Source: Christensenella tenuis (GTDB lineage: Bacteria; Bacillota; Clostridia; Christensenellales; Christensenellaceae). Taken from it: a stretch of DNA of 64,000 nt. A program made the translations under genes and the position numbers. The stretch spans positions 1 to 64,000 of the forward strand of contig NZ_JACOON010000004.1 of NCBI RefSeq assembly GCF_014287795.1. The letters run 5' to 3'. A model generated the notes under the pieces. It was not told the DNA's origin. It did not search any database and was given only the letters and a program-made list of their open reading frames with translations. Positions 50,851 through 59,993 of the stretch are shown here, in pieces (the first letter of the stretch is position 1; each line of letters begins with the position of its first letter).

Positions 50851-51477
50851 TCAGCCCTGTACAGATTCTGCCGGCTCAAAATCCGGATCGGAGAACCAAC
50901 CCTCCGCCGCATCGGAAAGCGTTGCCAACGTTACGCCCTCCGGCAGTTTGGGATCATTGCTGTCAAGCTGCCGGCGTTTTTTCCCGTCAGATACACGGTT
51001 CAATGCCGAGAAGGTGAGCTCTTTGTCGTTATAAGTGATTCCTTCGCCGCCTTTTGTCGCATAGGTCTCCGCGCTCTTGGCAAACTTGCCCTTCAGCACC
51101 CATACAAAGCGGTAGGTCCCGTCGGATTTCTGGGAGCGCCAGCCAACCGCCATCTCCGGCGGATTGTCGTTTACGCCCTCCTCCAAAACGCCTTTGTCTG
51201 TCTGGTCAATCCCCAGCAGCAGCGCATAATGCTCGGAAAGCAAGTCCGCAACCTTAATAGTCACTGTCGTTGCGCCGTCCGCCGTATTGCTCGCATAAGT
51301 GCCGTCGTCCGCGCTGTACGTTCCTGAAAGTGTCGCCGGATCATACCCAATGTTGTTAAGGCCAGGAAGCCGTACAGGTGCTCCGTATTCTACGCCTTCC
51401 TCATCATCTTTCACAACTTTCGCCACATAAAGCATGTCTACGCCGATTTTTGGTACAGGTCTCCTCATCTCTGTCAT
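50851..51477 (-). CDS. Major tail protein (phi13-type)
   Basis: This 208-aa protein has the profile of siphophage major tail (tube) proteins: PKIGVDMLYVAKVVKDDEEG, then a beta-rich body (LSEHYALLLGIDQTDKG, FVWVLKGKFAKSAETYATKG, ELTFSALNRV). It would polymerise into the flexible tail tube. The ATG at 51477 overlaps the end of the tail-terminator gene region, with AGGAGG upstream. Chaperone genes follow, confirming synteny. Confidence 0.85.
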   Translation of the reverse strand: MTEMRRPVPKIGVDMLYVAKVVKDDEEGVEYGAPVRLPGLNNIGYDPATLSGTYSADDGTYASNTADGATTVTIKVADLLSEHYALLLGIDQTDKGVLEEGVNDNPPEMAVGWRSQKSDGTYRFVWVLKGKFAKSAETYATKGGEGITYNDKELTFSALNRVSDGKKRRQLDSNDPKLPEGVTLATLSDAAEGWFSDPDFEPAESVQG

Positions 51478-51478
51478 T

Positions 51479-51889
51479 TCATTCTTCCTCCTTGGTAATT
51501 AAATAATTTTTTGCAATTCGTTTTCTTCCCATACTGTCGTCTTCCAATTGCATCACTCCGCTGAATACAGGCTGCACATAAAAATATTGCCGTCCATTCA
51601 GCACAATCCCCGACGCCAGTCCGCCGCTCTCCTCGTTTCCGATTACTTTCAACGCATCGTGGGCTTCTTTCAGCTTGCCTCGCGCAAAACCATAATCATC
51701 CGTAAATCTGGCCGCAACCTGCAGGCCAGGTGTTTCTGTCCCGGCCGCACAGTTTTCAGCCTCTCCTTCGGTCTCCAGGAGAACGATACAATGATCGGGA
51801 GTCTCCGGAAAATATCCGATAAACAAGTCTGTTCCCAGAGTGCCTACGTCTTTTTCCTGTAAATATTCCCCGATATCGTTCAACATCAT
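51479..51889 (-). CDS. Phage tail terminator / minor capsid protein
   Basis: This 136-aa protein (MMLNDIGEYLQEKDVGTLGT, LQVAARFTDDYGFARGKLKE, FYVQPVFSGVMQLEDDSMGR) matches the small protein that caps tail tubes before head joining. The frame opens at 51961, but GGGAGGG lies seven bases before ATG 51889. It directly precedes the major tail protein, as in other siphophages. The genes normally before it (head-tail adaptors) are missing here; a holin gene is there instead. Confidence 0.75.
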   Translation of the reverse strand: MMLNDIGEYLQEKDVGTLGTDLFIGYFPETPDHCIVLLETEGEAENCAAGTETPGLQVAARFTDDYGFARGKLKEAHDALKVIGNEESGGLASGIVLNGRQYFYVQPVFSGVMQLEDDSMGRKRIAKNYLITKEEE

Positions 51890-51985
51890 ATCTTTTCCCT
51901 CCCCAAAAGAAAATTTCCCGGCGTTTTTCGCGGCTCTTTTTCTTTTCCATTTTTTCCGCATAGCCGGATCCTTTTCTATTCATTT

Positions 51986-52258
51986 TTAAGATTTTTTTGG
52001 CTTTGCATATTCCATTGCCTGTTCACTGTCTGAAATCCCATTCGTCGTTGGATCCGTCAATACCCCGATAAACGATAACGCCGCCATCGCCGCCGTGCCA
52101 ATCAGGAACGGGTTAGCGAAAAACTTGCCAATACTCTCCCATGTGGTTATATCCGTATAGGAAAGCCCATAATATGCAAACACAGGCGATAGGATTACAC
52201 CCGCAAGTCCCATCCAAAACTGCGTGCTTCTTGCCCGTACCTTCCAATTGATCTTCAT
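51986..52258 (-). CDS. Phage holin (phi LC3 type)
   Basis: This 90-aa protein has the LC3 holin pattern: KINWKVRARSTQFWMGLAGV with two membrane helices and GVLTDPTTNGISDSEQAMEY. Holins form lethal membrane holes that time lysis and release endolysin. No endolysin gene is seen nearby. It follows the 104-aa membrane protein and closes the podovirus-like gene block. Confidence 0.92.
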   Translation of the reverse strand: MKINWKVRARSTQFWMGLAGVILSPVFAYYGLSYTDITTWESIGKFFANPFLIGTAAMAALSFIGVLTDPTTNGISDSEQAMEYAKPKKS

Positions 52259-52277
52259 ATTCTCCTCCTTTCCGCCT

Positions 52278-52592
52278 CTATTTCACCTGCAATTTCTTCA
52301 CATCGTCAATTAACTTCGCCGCCATACCGTTTCCGCCAAGGGCCCTGTATTGCCCAAACAGGTCGTCGAGCGACTCGAGGTTGTAGATATGCACAAAGCC
52401 GCGGTCAAGGCACCTGTCGCATATCTCGATGATCCTCTCCCGCAGCAGGCAGCGCATCCCGTTTTTCATGGCTTCGCTTTCCTTTGTGTCCTGTTTCACC
52501 TTTGCACGCAGCCGCCCGCCCAGGAACCCAATCACCATCGTGGTAACGGCAAGGAGCACGGACAGCGCGAAGTCTATTCCCTGTGGTGTCAT
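52278..52592 (-). CDS. Small phage membrane protein near holin
   Basis: This 104-aa protein has an N-terminal membrane helix (FALSVLLAVTTMVIGFLGGR) and a cytoplasmic helical part (CLLRERIIEICDRCLDRGFV, LFGQYRALGGNGMAAKLIDD). Such proteins are common next to LC3 holins in Clostridial phages and may act as a second holin or lysis regulator. Confidence 0.75.
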   Translation of the reverse strand: MTPQGIDFALSVLLAVTTMVIGFLGGRLRAKVKQDTKESEAMKNGMRCLLRERIIEICDRCLDRGFVHIYNLESLDDLFGQYRALGGNGMAAKLIDDVKKLQVK

Positions 52593-52606
52593 ACCATCAT
52601 TCCTCC

Positions 52607-53296
52607 TTATCTAACCGGATAGGAGGCATAAATCATGGCCGCAGAATAGACGCCTGCATCCCCCGATTCCGCTCTCAGGGATATTGTTCCTGCCGTATTG
52701 ATTACTGCCTCCGCGTAGTATGCCGCAGCATTTGAGGACTTCCTGCATATCGCGGCAAAATTACGCGTTATATTAGGCTTTGGGCAGGCCGCGGGCAGTG
52801 TCGCAAGTGCCCATCCGTTATTAAGCGTCCCGCGCAAAACCAGGTTGATGTGTATTGTGTCCCCATCCCTCCATATAATATTTGAGTCATCTGTCGTTAT
52901 CCCTGATGCTGGGTTTGCCGCGTTACTGCCTTCCCACCGGGCGTATTTGTCTTGAGCAAAATAGCTCGCGGAATGCCCGCCCAGTGTTTCCGCATCACGG
53001 TAATATTCCGGCGATTCTCCCCCCAGCTTCTCTGCGTTATCTGCCAGTACGGCCCGGTCCACATATCCACGGTCTTCCGTATCGTAAGTGACTTTGTTCA
53101 TATCCCCATGTCCCGCGCTGTCAAGGCCTCTTTCCAGTTTTCCAATCGCCGCGCTCACTGTGTCCGATGCCGAAACCGCGCCGCCCGAAACCGGCTTGGC
53201 ATAGCCCGTCATAGCAACCTGCCCTGCCTCTGTTTCCGGATGCAGGATGTCATAACCGCCCGTTGTTTTTACATTAATTCTTACTTTTTTTGCCAT
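52607..53296 (-). CDS. Phage tail fibre-like protein 1
   Basis: This 229-aa protein begins KKVRINVKTTGGYDILHPET, continues with a motif SDTVSAAIGKLERGLD shared with its neighbour, two LGG(E/H)S..YY/F repeats typical of fibres, and a beta-rich C-terminal receptor-like region. It is probably a receptor-binding or fibre subunit. A paralogous fibre gene lies 10 bp upstream. Confidence 0.75.
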   Translation of the reverse strand: MAKKVRINVKTTGGYDILHPETEAGQVAMTGYAKPVSGGAVSASDTVSAAIGKLERGLDSAGHGDMNKVTYDTEDRGYVDRAVLADNAEKLGGESPEYYRDAETLGGHSASYFAQDKYARWEGSNAANPASGITTDDSNIIWRDGDTIHINLVLRGTLNNGWALATLPAACPKPNITRNFAAICRKSSNAAAYYAEAVINTAGTISLRAESGDAGVYSAAMIYASYPVR

Positions 53297-53305
53297 ATTC
53301 TCCTC

Positions 53306-54433
53306 CTATACTGTCTGGTACCAAAAATCCCCAACTGCCGCCCCCGGGGGTTCTGCCGAAGAAATTATAATTTTTGCTTTCGCATCCGATTTAGTTTCCA
53401 GCTTGCCGATCGCCGCTGATACTGTGTCTGTCGAAGATACATCACCCGTTCCCCTTGAGTAGGTCCCGATCTTAAAATCCCCTGCCGTCGCGTCTGTCCC
53501 CGCCGTTACCAGTCCTTTGGCGTCATACGTAATTTTTGTTTTGGTTCCTCCCAGAACCGCCGCATTTCCGTCCACCTTTCCGTCCGTCTTTTTTTCAACT
53601 TTTCCAATGGCTTCCAGTGCCGTATCCGCTGCCGCTACATCTGCTGCTGTTGCGGCTTTCACATATCCGGTCATTTTGATATCAGCCGCTGTCGCGTCTT
53701 CTCCTCCGGTAATCAATCCCTTGGCGTCATATGTAATTTTTGTCTTAGTTCCCGCCGTCACCGATCCGTTGGAAACGACATAATTTCCCGCCGCCTGCTT
53801 GCCTTCAAGACCTTTTTCCAGTTTTCCTACCGCGGCATTCACCGTGTCCGCCGCGGCGACTGCACCGCCCGAAACGGGTTTTGTGTAACCCGCCATGGTC
53901 AGGTTCGCGCCAGTAAGTTCCACCGCGCCCGTCATCGCATTTACGCTCGCTACTTCATCTGTGTTGTCAATCTTCGCCCATCCCGCAGCTTCGCCGTTGT
54001 ATACGGCCCAGTCTCCCGTGTTATATTCAATTTCCGAAATGGTTCCGGCTGCGGTTATAATGTAGAAATCTCCTGCAGCCGGATTTCCCGGATAGCCTGC
54101 GGCGGCGTCCATAGTTCCTTTATAGTTCAATCCATTCGTTTGCGGCAGCAGTCCTGAAGGGATTTTCCCCGTGGCGTCAAGCCCGGCATATCCGTTTGCT
54201 TTCCCTTTGTTCGCCGCATTCTCCGGCGTATATCCAAGCATGTTTTGCTTGTCGTCCAGTCCCTTTTCCAGCTTTCCTACCGCGGCATTTACCGTATCCG
54301 ACGGCACAATCGTTCCATTCTGCGGCGGTTTCACATATCCGTCCAGATAGACCGATTCACCGTCTGTCCTCGGGTATAGCGTGTCCCACGAGGTTCCGTT
54401 CCAGTTTTTCATTACAAATTTTTCTTTTGCCAT
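53306..54433 (-). CDS. Phage tail fibre-like protein 2 with internal repeats
   Basis: This 375-aa protein starts EKFVMKNWNGTSWDTLYPRT and contains at least four copies of a short helix motif of the type DTVNAAVGKLEKGLD, alternating with TKITYDAKGLITGG-type beta segments. Fibre shafts built from such repeats trimerise into rods. Its first 60 residues resemble fibre protein 1, so the two are paralogues with different tips. It ends PPGAAVGDFWYQTV. Confidence 0.8.
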   Translation of the reverse strand: MAKEKFVMKNWNGTSWDTLYPRTDGESVYLDGYVKPPQNGTIVPSDTVNAAVGKLEKGLDDKQNMLGYTPENAANKGKANGYAGLDATGKIPSGLLPQTNGLNYKGTMDAAAGYPGNPAAGDFYIITAAGTISEIEYNTGDWAVYNGEAAGWAKIDNTDEVASVNAMTGAVELTGANLTMAGYTKPVSGGAVAAADTVNAAVGKLEKGLEGKQAAGNYVVSNGSVTAGTKTKITYDAKGLITGGEDATAADIKMTGYVKAATAADVAAADTALEAIGKVEKKTDGKVDGNAAVLGGTKTKITYDAKGLVTAGTDATAGDFKIGTYSRGTGDVSSTDTVSAAIGKLETKSDAKAKIIISSAEPPGAAVGDFWYQTV

Positions 54434-54443
54434 TTGTTTCTCC

Positions 54444-54905
54444 TTAGGTATCCAGCCACAGGTTTTCCCTGTTGGAAATCTCTCCCTGTGATACAGTCGC
54501 GTTCTTAATAACCGCCGCTCCGCTTTGCGGCGTTTCTGTCATTTCCTGCACCCATATTCCACCCTCCGGCTGGGCAGGCATCGGAATTTCACTCGAATAG
54601 GCAAGGTGTATGGGTGCCGCAAGATGCACGTTCAATTTCCCAAGCAAATATTCCAAATTGCTCTGGACCGTCGTTCCCGCACCGCTCTCTATTTCCGCCG
54701 CGCCGATGTTTCCCGCACCATCCGCGCCTGCCGATGTCTCCACAAATGCATTATATTTGGGTACAACCACTTCTTTTGTCAGCCTGTCAAATGCCGCCTT
54801 CAGGTCGGCGGCGCTGATTCCCTCTTCACTTGGCTCGTCCGGCAGGCTGGCTACATCTTTGTCCTTGTAATCCAGTTCCGTAATCTTGTAATCGTTTAGT
54901 GACAT
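54444..54905 (-). CDS. Phage structural protein upstream of fibres
   Basis: This 153-aa protein (DYKITELDYKDKDVASLPDE, AFDRLTKEVVVPKYNAFVET, EMTETPQSGAAVI) resembles adaptor or baseplate-linked proteins that carry fibres. No firm family is recognised. It lies in the same tightly packed operon. Confidence 0.65.
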   Translation of the reverse strand: MSLNDYKITELDYKDKDVASLPDEPSEEGISAADLKAAFDRLTKEVVVPKYNAFVETSAGADGAGNIGAAEIESGAGTTVQSNLEYLLGKLNVHLAAPIHLAYSSEIPMPAQPEGGIWVQEMTETPQSGAAVIKNATVSQGEISNRENLWLDT

Positions 54906-54926
54906 ATTATTTGTCCTTTCTTTTGT

Positions 54927-55676
54927 TTATCGCTTTGCTGAATATGTTACTTTTCCATCCGACCATATATAGGCGATTTGCCCTGTTGGAATTCTTTTCT
55001 TATCTACTACTTGGGGTTGCGATGCATAATATCCCCCAGTGCTAGCTAATTTTTTGTCTTGCTCTCGCAGTTCCTCTAAGCTATCTTCGCTCTTTTTGCC
55101 CTTTATGCTTCTTCCGCTTCTGCCCGAACCGCCTCCACTGCTTGCCGCCCGTTCACGTTCCTGTTTTTCCAGCTCCCATTGTTCCGCCGCACGGCGCTCC
55201 GCTTCTTCCTGTAGGTATGCACTCCAACTGTCATTTGCGCGTCCCCATGCGTCCGTTTCTTTTGCCGCGTTGATGTTATTGATATTCGTCCGATAGGAAT
55301 TATTCAGGTTTGTCAAATTGCTCTGGTAGTCTTGTCCAAGTTTTCCAATCTGCTCATTATAGCTCGACGTTGCATTTCCCCTTGCGTTCTGGTAGGTTTT
55401 CAGCAAATTCCCATACGTGCTTTCTGTCAGGCCGCCTTTAATTCCCTGGGAGGCCAACGCCGCAGGCACATCCCGCATTGCTTTCTGTTGGCTGATATAT
55501 GCGCTGCGCATCGCCTGTTCCCGAGACTTTCCAAGCAATTCCTTATTCATATCAAATGTATTTTTCAGGTCATTTTTGCTCGCATTGTAATTCTCTGTCT
55601 CCACGTCGATCTGCCCTTGATATTTTGCAGCTAAGTCATTTAAAAATTGATTATAATATTCGTTTAGTGATGCCAT
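54927..55676 (-). CDS. Phage coiled-coil virion protein
   Basis: This 249-aa helical protein begins SLNEYYNQFLNDLAAKYQGQ and is rich in Asn, Gln and Ala heptads (YQSNLTNLNNSYRTNINNIN). A Gly/Ser linker then leads to a small C-terminal domain (IPTGQIAYIWSDGKVTYSAK). It could be an internal or ejection protein. The function is not established. Confidence 0.6.
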   Translation of the reverse strand: MASLNEYYNQFLNDLAAKYQGQIDVETENYNASKNDLKNTFDMNKELLGKSREQAMRSAYISQQKAMRDVPAALASQGIKGGLTESTYGNLLKTYQNARGNATSSYNEQIGKLGQDYQSNLTNLNNSYRTNINNINAAKETDAWGRANDSWSAYLQEEAERRAAEQWELEKQERERAASSGGGSGRSGRSIKGKKSEDSLEELREQDKKLASTGGYYASQPQVVDKKRIPTGQIAYIWSDGKVTYSAKR

Positions 55677-55691
55677 ATTGATTTCCTCCGT

Positions 55692-57623
55692 TCATTTAAT
55701 CCTGTTCTTGGTATTGAAATGCGCAATCATTTCCTGTAAGCCAAACCCCTCTTTTTCGGCTCCATTCTCGAAGCGGAATTGTGTCGTAATAACCTTCTTC
55801 GCCTTTACGGTCATCGCGGCCGTTAAGTTATCCGCATTCGTGTTAAAAGAAAAGCGCTTGAAATCCATATCGAAAAAAGACATGATATCCACATTCCGCG
55901 TATCCAGCAATTGCCACGTCCCGTCAATACGGATATACGCCTTAACCGACGAACGCGCATAGGGCTGTAGCCTCACGAAAAGGTGCCGCAGCGTTTTGTA
56001 TAAATCTCCATAGGAAAAGTCAATCGTTGGCGTTGTCCAATAGGCCCGGATTGCTTTGCCGTCATCCATGTAACTTGCCGATTTCTTCTCACGGAGCATA
56101 CGCATCACCGCGCCGCCGGCTGTGCCAAACAAAAGTTCTTCTTCTCCGTTCTCCATTCCCCATACGCGCACAGGCATGCTGTCCCAGTAATACCATTCGT
56201 ACTGGTATTGCTCCGCGCCCTTGCCGTCATAATGCTTCTGCGCCGCATCGGCCACAAAACAAACGCCGTCAGCCGCAATATATAAATATCCGTTGTGCAC
56301 TATGCCAACCGCGTTTTTCAGGTCATATCTCTTTAATTTACGGTCAATGAGCGCACTTCTTGTCTGCGCATATTTTTCCGCCGTCACCGCATTTGTCGTA
56401 ATCGCAAATACGCCGTCCGACGAAAGGAACAAATGGTCGTCGCGCAAATCGCAAAAACAATATTTACTAACTGCCCCAACGCCCGCGATACCCTGCCGTA
56501 CCGAATAGACAATTTTCTGCTCTTCGTTTACTTCCCTCATTTCGCCGCTCATCAGGAACGCCGTTGCGTCCTGGTAATTATTTTCCTTGATGATCACGAG
56601 GTATTCGCCCGATTTTCGGTAGCCCATAATCGCCGTGTTGTCCTGTCCGATCACCGCATAATTGATGTCCGGAAAATAGGTCGGATCGGATGGCTGCGAA
56701 TAATAGTGGTAATTTACATTCTCTTTATTTCCCGTCAAAAACGCCTGGTCATAGCTGGATAGTCCAAACAACGTCTGCACTGTGCATAACCCGATATGAT
56801 CCGCATATCCCTTCACGGTTTTTGCCGCCGTAATCCGCACATTGTCCGCCCCTTCTTCAGGCGATTTTCCCGGCGCGGTCTTAAAGGTAATCGTCCCCGT
56901 TGCCCGATCCACTGTGAAATCCGTTCCTTCTTTTTTCACAACCCAATTTCCGTTCGCATCGAGGATTTCCGCTTTCACCGCGTCCGTGTCCAGCGGTGAA
57001 AAATCCAATACAAAAGTCTTTTCCTCTGTTTTTTCTTGCGTTACCAAAAACGAATTTTTTCTCCATTTGTTTAACCTATTCGCTGGCTCATAGGCTTCCC
57101 CTCCCTGGTCTTTGGCTCCCGGATTACGGGAAATGACCGTCGTGGGAATATAAGTGTCCGCACTGTTTAACGTTTTTTCCAGCGTCGTTCCGTCGCACCA
57201 GTAATAACTTTTCCCGTCCAATATCCACAGCTTGGAAACCATCTCGATTGTCCCGTTCTTCTGAACTGGAACGCTCATCTGGAATGCTGTTGACCGTTCA
57301 TCATTCATCTCTTCCGAAAGTACGGTATCTTCTTCCCGTGTATTGCCACGCAAAATAAATTTTTTACCAGCATGTACAAATTGATATCGTTTTTCTGCTG
57401 TCGCAAGTTCGAATAATCCATTGATCCGTTCGTCGTACTGTGCAATCTTTTCGTACCCAAACCGTTTCACAGGCTGCCCGTTCTGATCGGATATCATGTT
57501 CAGCATATCGGGCGACCTTTGAATATTCACATTGCCGCTGTAAGTCGAAAAATCTGCCCCTTTAAATTGATTAATCACAATCCGGCCCGGTTCTTTTCTT
57601 TGCGGTACGCTTACCGTTTTCAT
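55692..57623 (-). CDS. Large phage tail/nozzle-like protein
   Basis: This 643-aa beta-rich protein begins VINQFKGADFSTYSGNVNIQ, followed by RSPDMLNMISDQNGQPVKRF. Repeated blade-like segments follow (SYDQAFLTGNKENVNYHYYS, CDLRDDHLFLSSDGVFAITT). The start resembles the stabilisation, nozzle or tubular-B proteins of podoviruses, which seal the portal. That fits its place after the connector and before fibres, and would mean a short-tailed phage. The assignment is by pattern only. Confidence 0.6.
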   Translation of the reverse strand: MKTVSVPQRKEPGRIVINQFKGADFSTYSGNVNIQRSPDMLNMISDQNGQPVKRFGYEKIAQYDERINGLFELATAEKRYQFVHAGKKFILRGNTREEDTVLSEEMNDERSTAFQMSVPVQKNGTIEMVSKLWILDGKSYYWCDGTTLEKTLNSADTYIPTTVISRNPGAKDQGGEAYEPANRLNKWRKNSFLVTQEKTEEKTFVLDFSPLDTDAVKAEILDANGNWVVKKEGTDFTVDRATGTITFKTAPGKSPEEGADNVRITAAKTVKGYADHIGLCTVQTLFGLSSYDQAFLTGNKENVNYHYYSQPSDPTYFPDINYAVIGQDNTAIMGYRKSGEYLVIIKENNYQDATAFLMSGEMREVNEEQKIVYSVRQGIAGVGAVSKYCFCDLRDDHLFLSSDGVFAITTNAVTAEKYAQTRSALIDRKLKRYDLKNAVGIVHNGYLYIAADGVCFVADAAQKHYDGKGAEQYQYEWYYWDSMPVRVWGMENGEEELLFGTAGGAVMRMLREKKSASYMDDGKAIRAYWTTPTIDFSYGDLYKTLRHLFVRLQPYARSSVKAYIRIDGTWQLLDTRNVDIMSFFDMDFKRFSFNTNADNLTAAMTVKAKKVITTQFRFENGAEKEGFGLQEMIAHFNTKNRIK

Positions 57624-57686
57624 TTCTGCTCTCCTCCTTTCACCCGGTGCATTTCAGGCAAAAGCGCACCGTTCTGCTTCCGCCCC

Positions 57687-58289
57687 TCAAAGCCATCCTG
57701 TCGTGCATACATACTGTGCGTTTCCCGCCCGGGTCGTGTCGCTCCATAGGGCCTCCAATCTCTGCGCATATTCATTCCATAACATCGATGAAATCGAGGC
57801 GTCGTCATCCTTAAACAGCGAAGACGCCATGCATATGGGGATCAAATTCACAGCCCCCGGCGGCAGCTCCGGTATATAATCATCCGGTGTATTGTTCGTA
57901 AATTCCTTTGGCGCGGCATGGTAATAAACATTGAATTCCCCTTCAAACGTTCCATCTACCCAAAGGGTATGCCCATCCGGCAAAATCGTGCACGGTATAC
58001 CGCCGTTTGCATACTCATCTGCAAAACGCATAAACGTCACCTTTCCGTCTTCCCGCGTCAGCTCGCGCAAATCATATTCACACGCTGTTTCGCTCTCCGC
58101 CTGTAAAACGGTATATTTACGGATATCCGGTAACGCGCGCGCAATATCATATAATGCAATATTTGCCGCGCCCGGCATTGCCAGGGTATAGTCCTTCAGG
58201 TTCCCGTCCGTCGCCGAAATCACGCTTCCCTTTTTGGAATAGGAATACATCAGCTTCAGGCATTCGTCCCTGATCTCTTTCCAAGTCAT
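57687..58289 (-). CDS. Head-tail connector/adaptor protein
   Basis: This 200-aa protein starts MTWKEIRDECLKLMYSYSKK and carries CLKLMYSYSKKGSV, YDIARALPDIRKYT and a C-terminal region (NLIPICMASSLFKDDDASIS) similar to connector or head-completion proteins. The frame extends to 58367, but ATG 58289 follows AAAGGACGGAA. It lies between the capsid and nozzle-like genes. Confidence 0.65.
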   Translation of the reverse strand: MTWKEIRDECLKLMYSYSKKGSVISATDGNLKDYTLAMPGAANIALYDIARALPDIRKYTVLQAESETACEYDLRELTREDGKVTFMRFADEYANGGIPCTILPDGHTLWVDGTFEGEFNVYYHAAPKEFTNNTPDDYIPELPPGAVNLIPICMASSLFKDDDASISSMLWNEYAQRLEALWSDTTRAGNAQYVCTTGWL

Positions 58290-58363
58290 TTCTTCCGTCC
58301 TTTCTTTTACAGGAGCGGAAAGGAGCGAAAATATTTTCGCTCCTTTCACCGCTGCCCGCGCTG

Positions 58364-59386
58364 TCATGCCGTTGTTTCAATCAGCTTCGTCGCATTCGTG
58401 TCGGAGGCAATTCCGCCTACTGCAAACGCGCGCCAGTCGTTGAAGCCCGCAATAAACCTTGAACGTCCTTTCCAGATGTTGTTGTCCGTGTTTTCGTCCA
58501 CATAGGACTTCACCGCCAGCTTAATTCTGTCGAGCCATACCGCGCCGCCGTATTCCTTGTTGTAGTCGCTGTCCAGCATAATCCATGGCTTGTCTTTGCC
58601 GTCTATAAACTGGTTAAGGTACTGCCACGTCACAATATGGAACCTGCCGAATGTATAGTTGAACCCGTTGTTCGCCGTGTTCGGATCTTTGTCCGCGCCC
58701 AGCGCCGCAAACAGGTCCTTCTTCAATTTCCAGTCGTTCGGGATAATAATCGTGTCCGGTGCAATCGCAAGCACTTGCCCGTTATCGTCGCGGAAATCCT
58801 GCATTTTGCACTCCATCGCCGCAAGCGCGTCCGCCGAAAATTCATCCTGGAAAAGATTGGATTGTACGTCTCCTTTCACTTTTGCGGCATGGTTGTGCGC
58901 AAACAATTTTTTGCCGTCTGCGCATGCCGTGGAAAACTTCATTCCGCGAAACTTGATGCTTGTTCCGCTGATTCCGCCTGCCAGAAGCGCCGCGCCAAAT
59001 TGTTCGCGCGTGCGGTGATATCCGCTCACAAACGCATATGGTTTGCTCCTAAGGTCAATGGTCTTGCTGTCCTCCACCATCTCCTGCGTCACTGTAAACG
59101 AATCTTTCCATGTGACGTGCTCGAGGACCTTCTCAAAGCCCTCCTGCATCTCATCCTGCGGATACGCCCCGCCTTCGCCTGTAGGCTGGAACCCGTTCAT
59201 CGAAGTCAGCCCCGTCAGCTTTTCAGAAAAATTTTTAGATTCCGCCATCATAAAGATGTCTTCCAGCGCCGATTTTTCCTCAAACGCCTCGACCTGGTTT
59301 TCCACAAACAGCCTGATCGGCTGCTGGCTTTTGCCAAATACGCTGTCGTTTATACCTGAACTTTCAGAAAATACAATACCTGCCAT
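58364..59386 (-). CDS. Major capsid protein
   Basis: This 340-aa protein has the organisation of an HK97-fold major head protein. It starts with a helical N-arm (QPIRLFVENQVEAFEEKSAL), then has an E-loop-like region (PTGEGGAYPQDEMQEGFEKV), and P- and A-domain segments (LAIAPDTIIIPNDWKLKKDL, VWLDRIKLAVKSYVDENTDN). It follows the scaffold and decoration-like genes, as expected in a head module. It resembles Mu-type capsids in having a separate scaffold gene. Confidence 0.85.
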   Translation of the reverse strand: MAGIVFSESSGINDSVFGKSQQPIRLFVENQVEAFEEKSALEDIFMMAESKNFSEKLTGLTSMNGFQPTGEGGAYPQDEMQEGFEKVLEHVTWKDSFTVTQEMVEDSKTIDLRSKPYAFVSGYHRTREQFGAALLAGGISGTSIKFRGMKFSTACADGKKLFAHNHAAKVKGDVQSNLFQDEFSADALAAMECKMQDFRDDNGQVLAIAPDTIIIPNDWKLKKDLFAALGADKDPNTANNGFNYTFGRFHIVTWQYLNQFIDGKDKPWIMLDSDYNKEYGGAVWLDRIKLAVKSYVDENTDNNIWKGRSRFIAGFNDWRAFAVGGIASDTNATKLIETTA

Positions 59387-59412
59387 AAAATAAGTCTCCC
59401 TTCACTTTGTTT

Positions 59413-59799
59413 TTATAGTACCCGGCCATATACGGTTTCCCCGGCTGCCGTTCCTCCGGCGAATCCAGTCACCGTAAATACGCCGCTTGTCGTTGTTGCC
59501 GTCACGCGCATTCCGTCTGCCGCCAGCGTAACCGCATCGCCTATTTTCAATGCCGTTCCCGCTGCTGAAAGCTCCGCCGCAAGTTCCATCTGTGGATTCA
59601 CGCGGATCACCGGCAGGTCATTGAGGTCGTCTGTCCCGCTTTTTGCCATGCACAAAAATACCGGTTTATCTGTTGCGCCGCAAGCTGCCGCCACGCCGTT
59701 TGCAAGCTTCAATGCCTGCCCGATTTCAAATGCGCTTGCCGCATTCGGAATAAGCTCGAGCGGTGTCGCGCTCGTCAGGTCATACTTGTGTAATTTCAT
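59413..59799 (-). CDS. Head decoration-like protein
   Basis: This 128-aa Ala/Thr/Gly-rich beta protein (KLHKYDLTSATPLELIPNAA, LKIGDAVTLAADGMRVTATT) lies directly before the capsid gene. Position and composition fit capsid decoration or stabilisation proteins such as lambda gpD analogues. The family match is not firm. Confidence 0.65.
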   Translation of the reverse strand: MKLHKYDLTSATPLELIPNAASAFEIGQALKLANGVAAACGATDKPVFLCMAKSGTDDLNDLPVIRVNPQMELAAELSAAGTALKIGDAVTLAADGMRVTATTTSGVFTVTGFAGGTAAGETVYGRVL

Positions 59800-59800
59800 C

Positions 59801-59941
59801 TTATTTGTCCCCTTTCGTTCCGTTTCTCAGATCATTTCCTTTTTTTACAACAGGCTTCGCCTTTTTCTTTGTCGTAAAAAGAGCCTCTGCTTTCTGTGTG
59901 CCATTGTTGTTAATCCTTCCGGCATATGTGTCTTTTTTCAT
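59801..59941 (-). CDS. Small basic phage protein
   Basis: This 46-aa Lys-rich protein (KKDTYAGRINNNGTQKAEAL) has a clear AAAGGAG site before ATG 59941 and ends one base before the decoration gene. Function unknown. Confidence 0.5.
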   Translation of the reverse strand: MKKDTYAGRINNNGTQKAEALFTTKKKAKPVVKKGNDLRNGTKGDK

Positions 59942-59993
59942 TGTGTTTCTCCTTTCTTTTCTGTGCCGTTTTAGTCTTATGGTTCCTGTCGGT

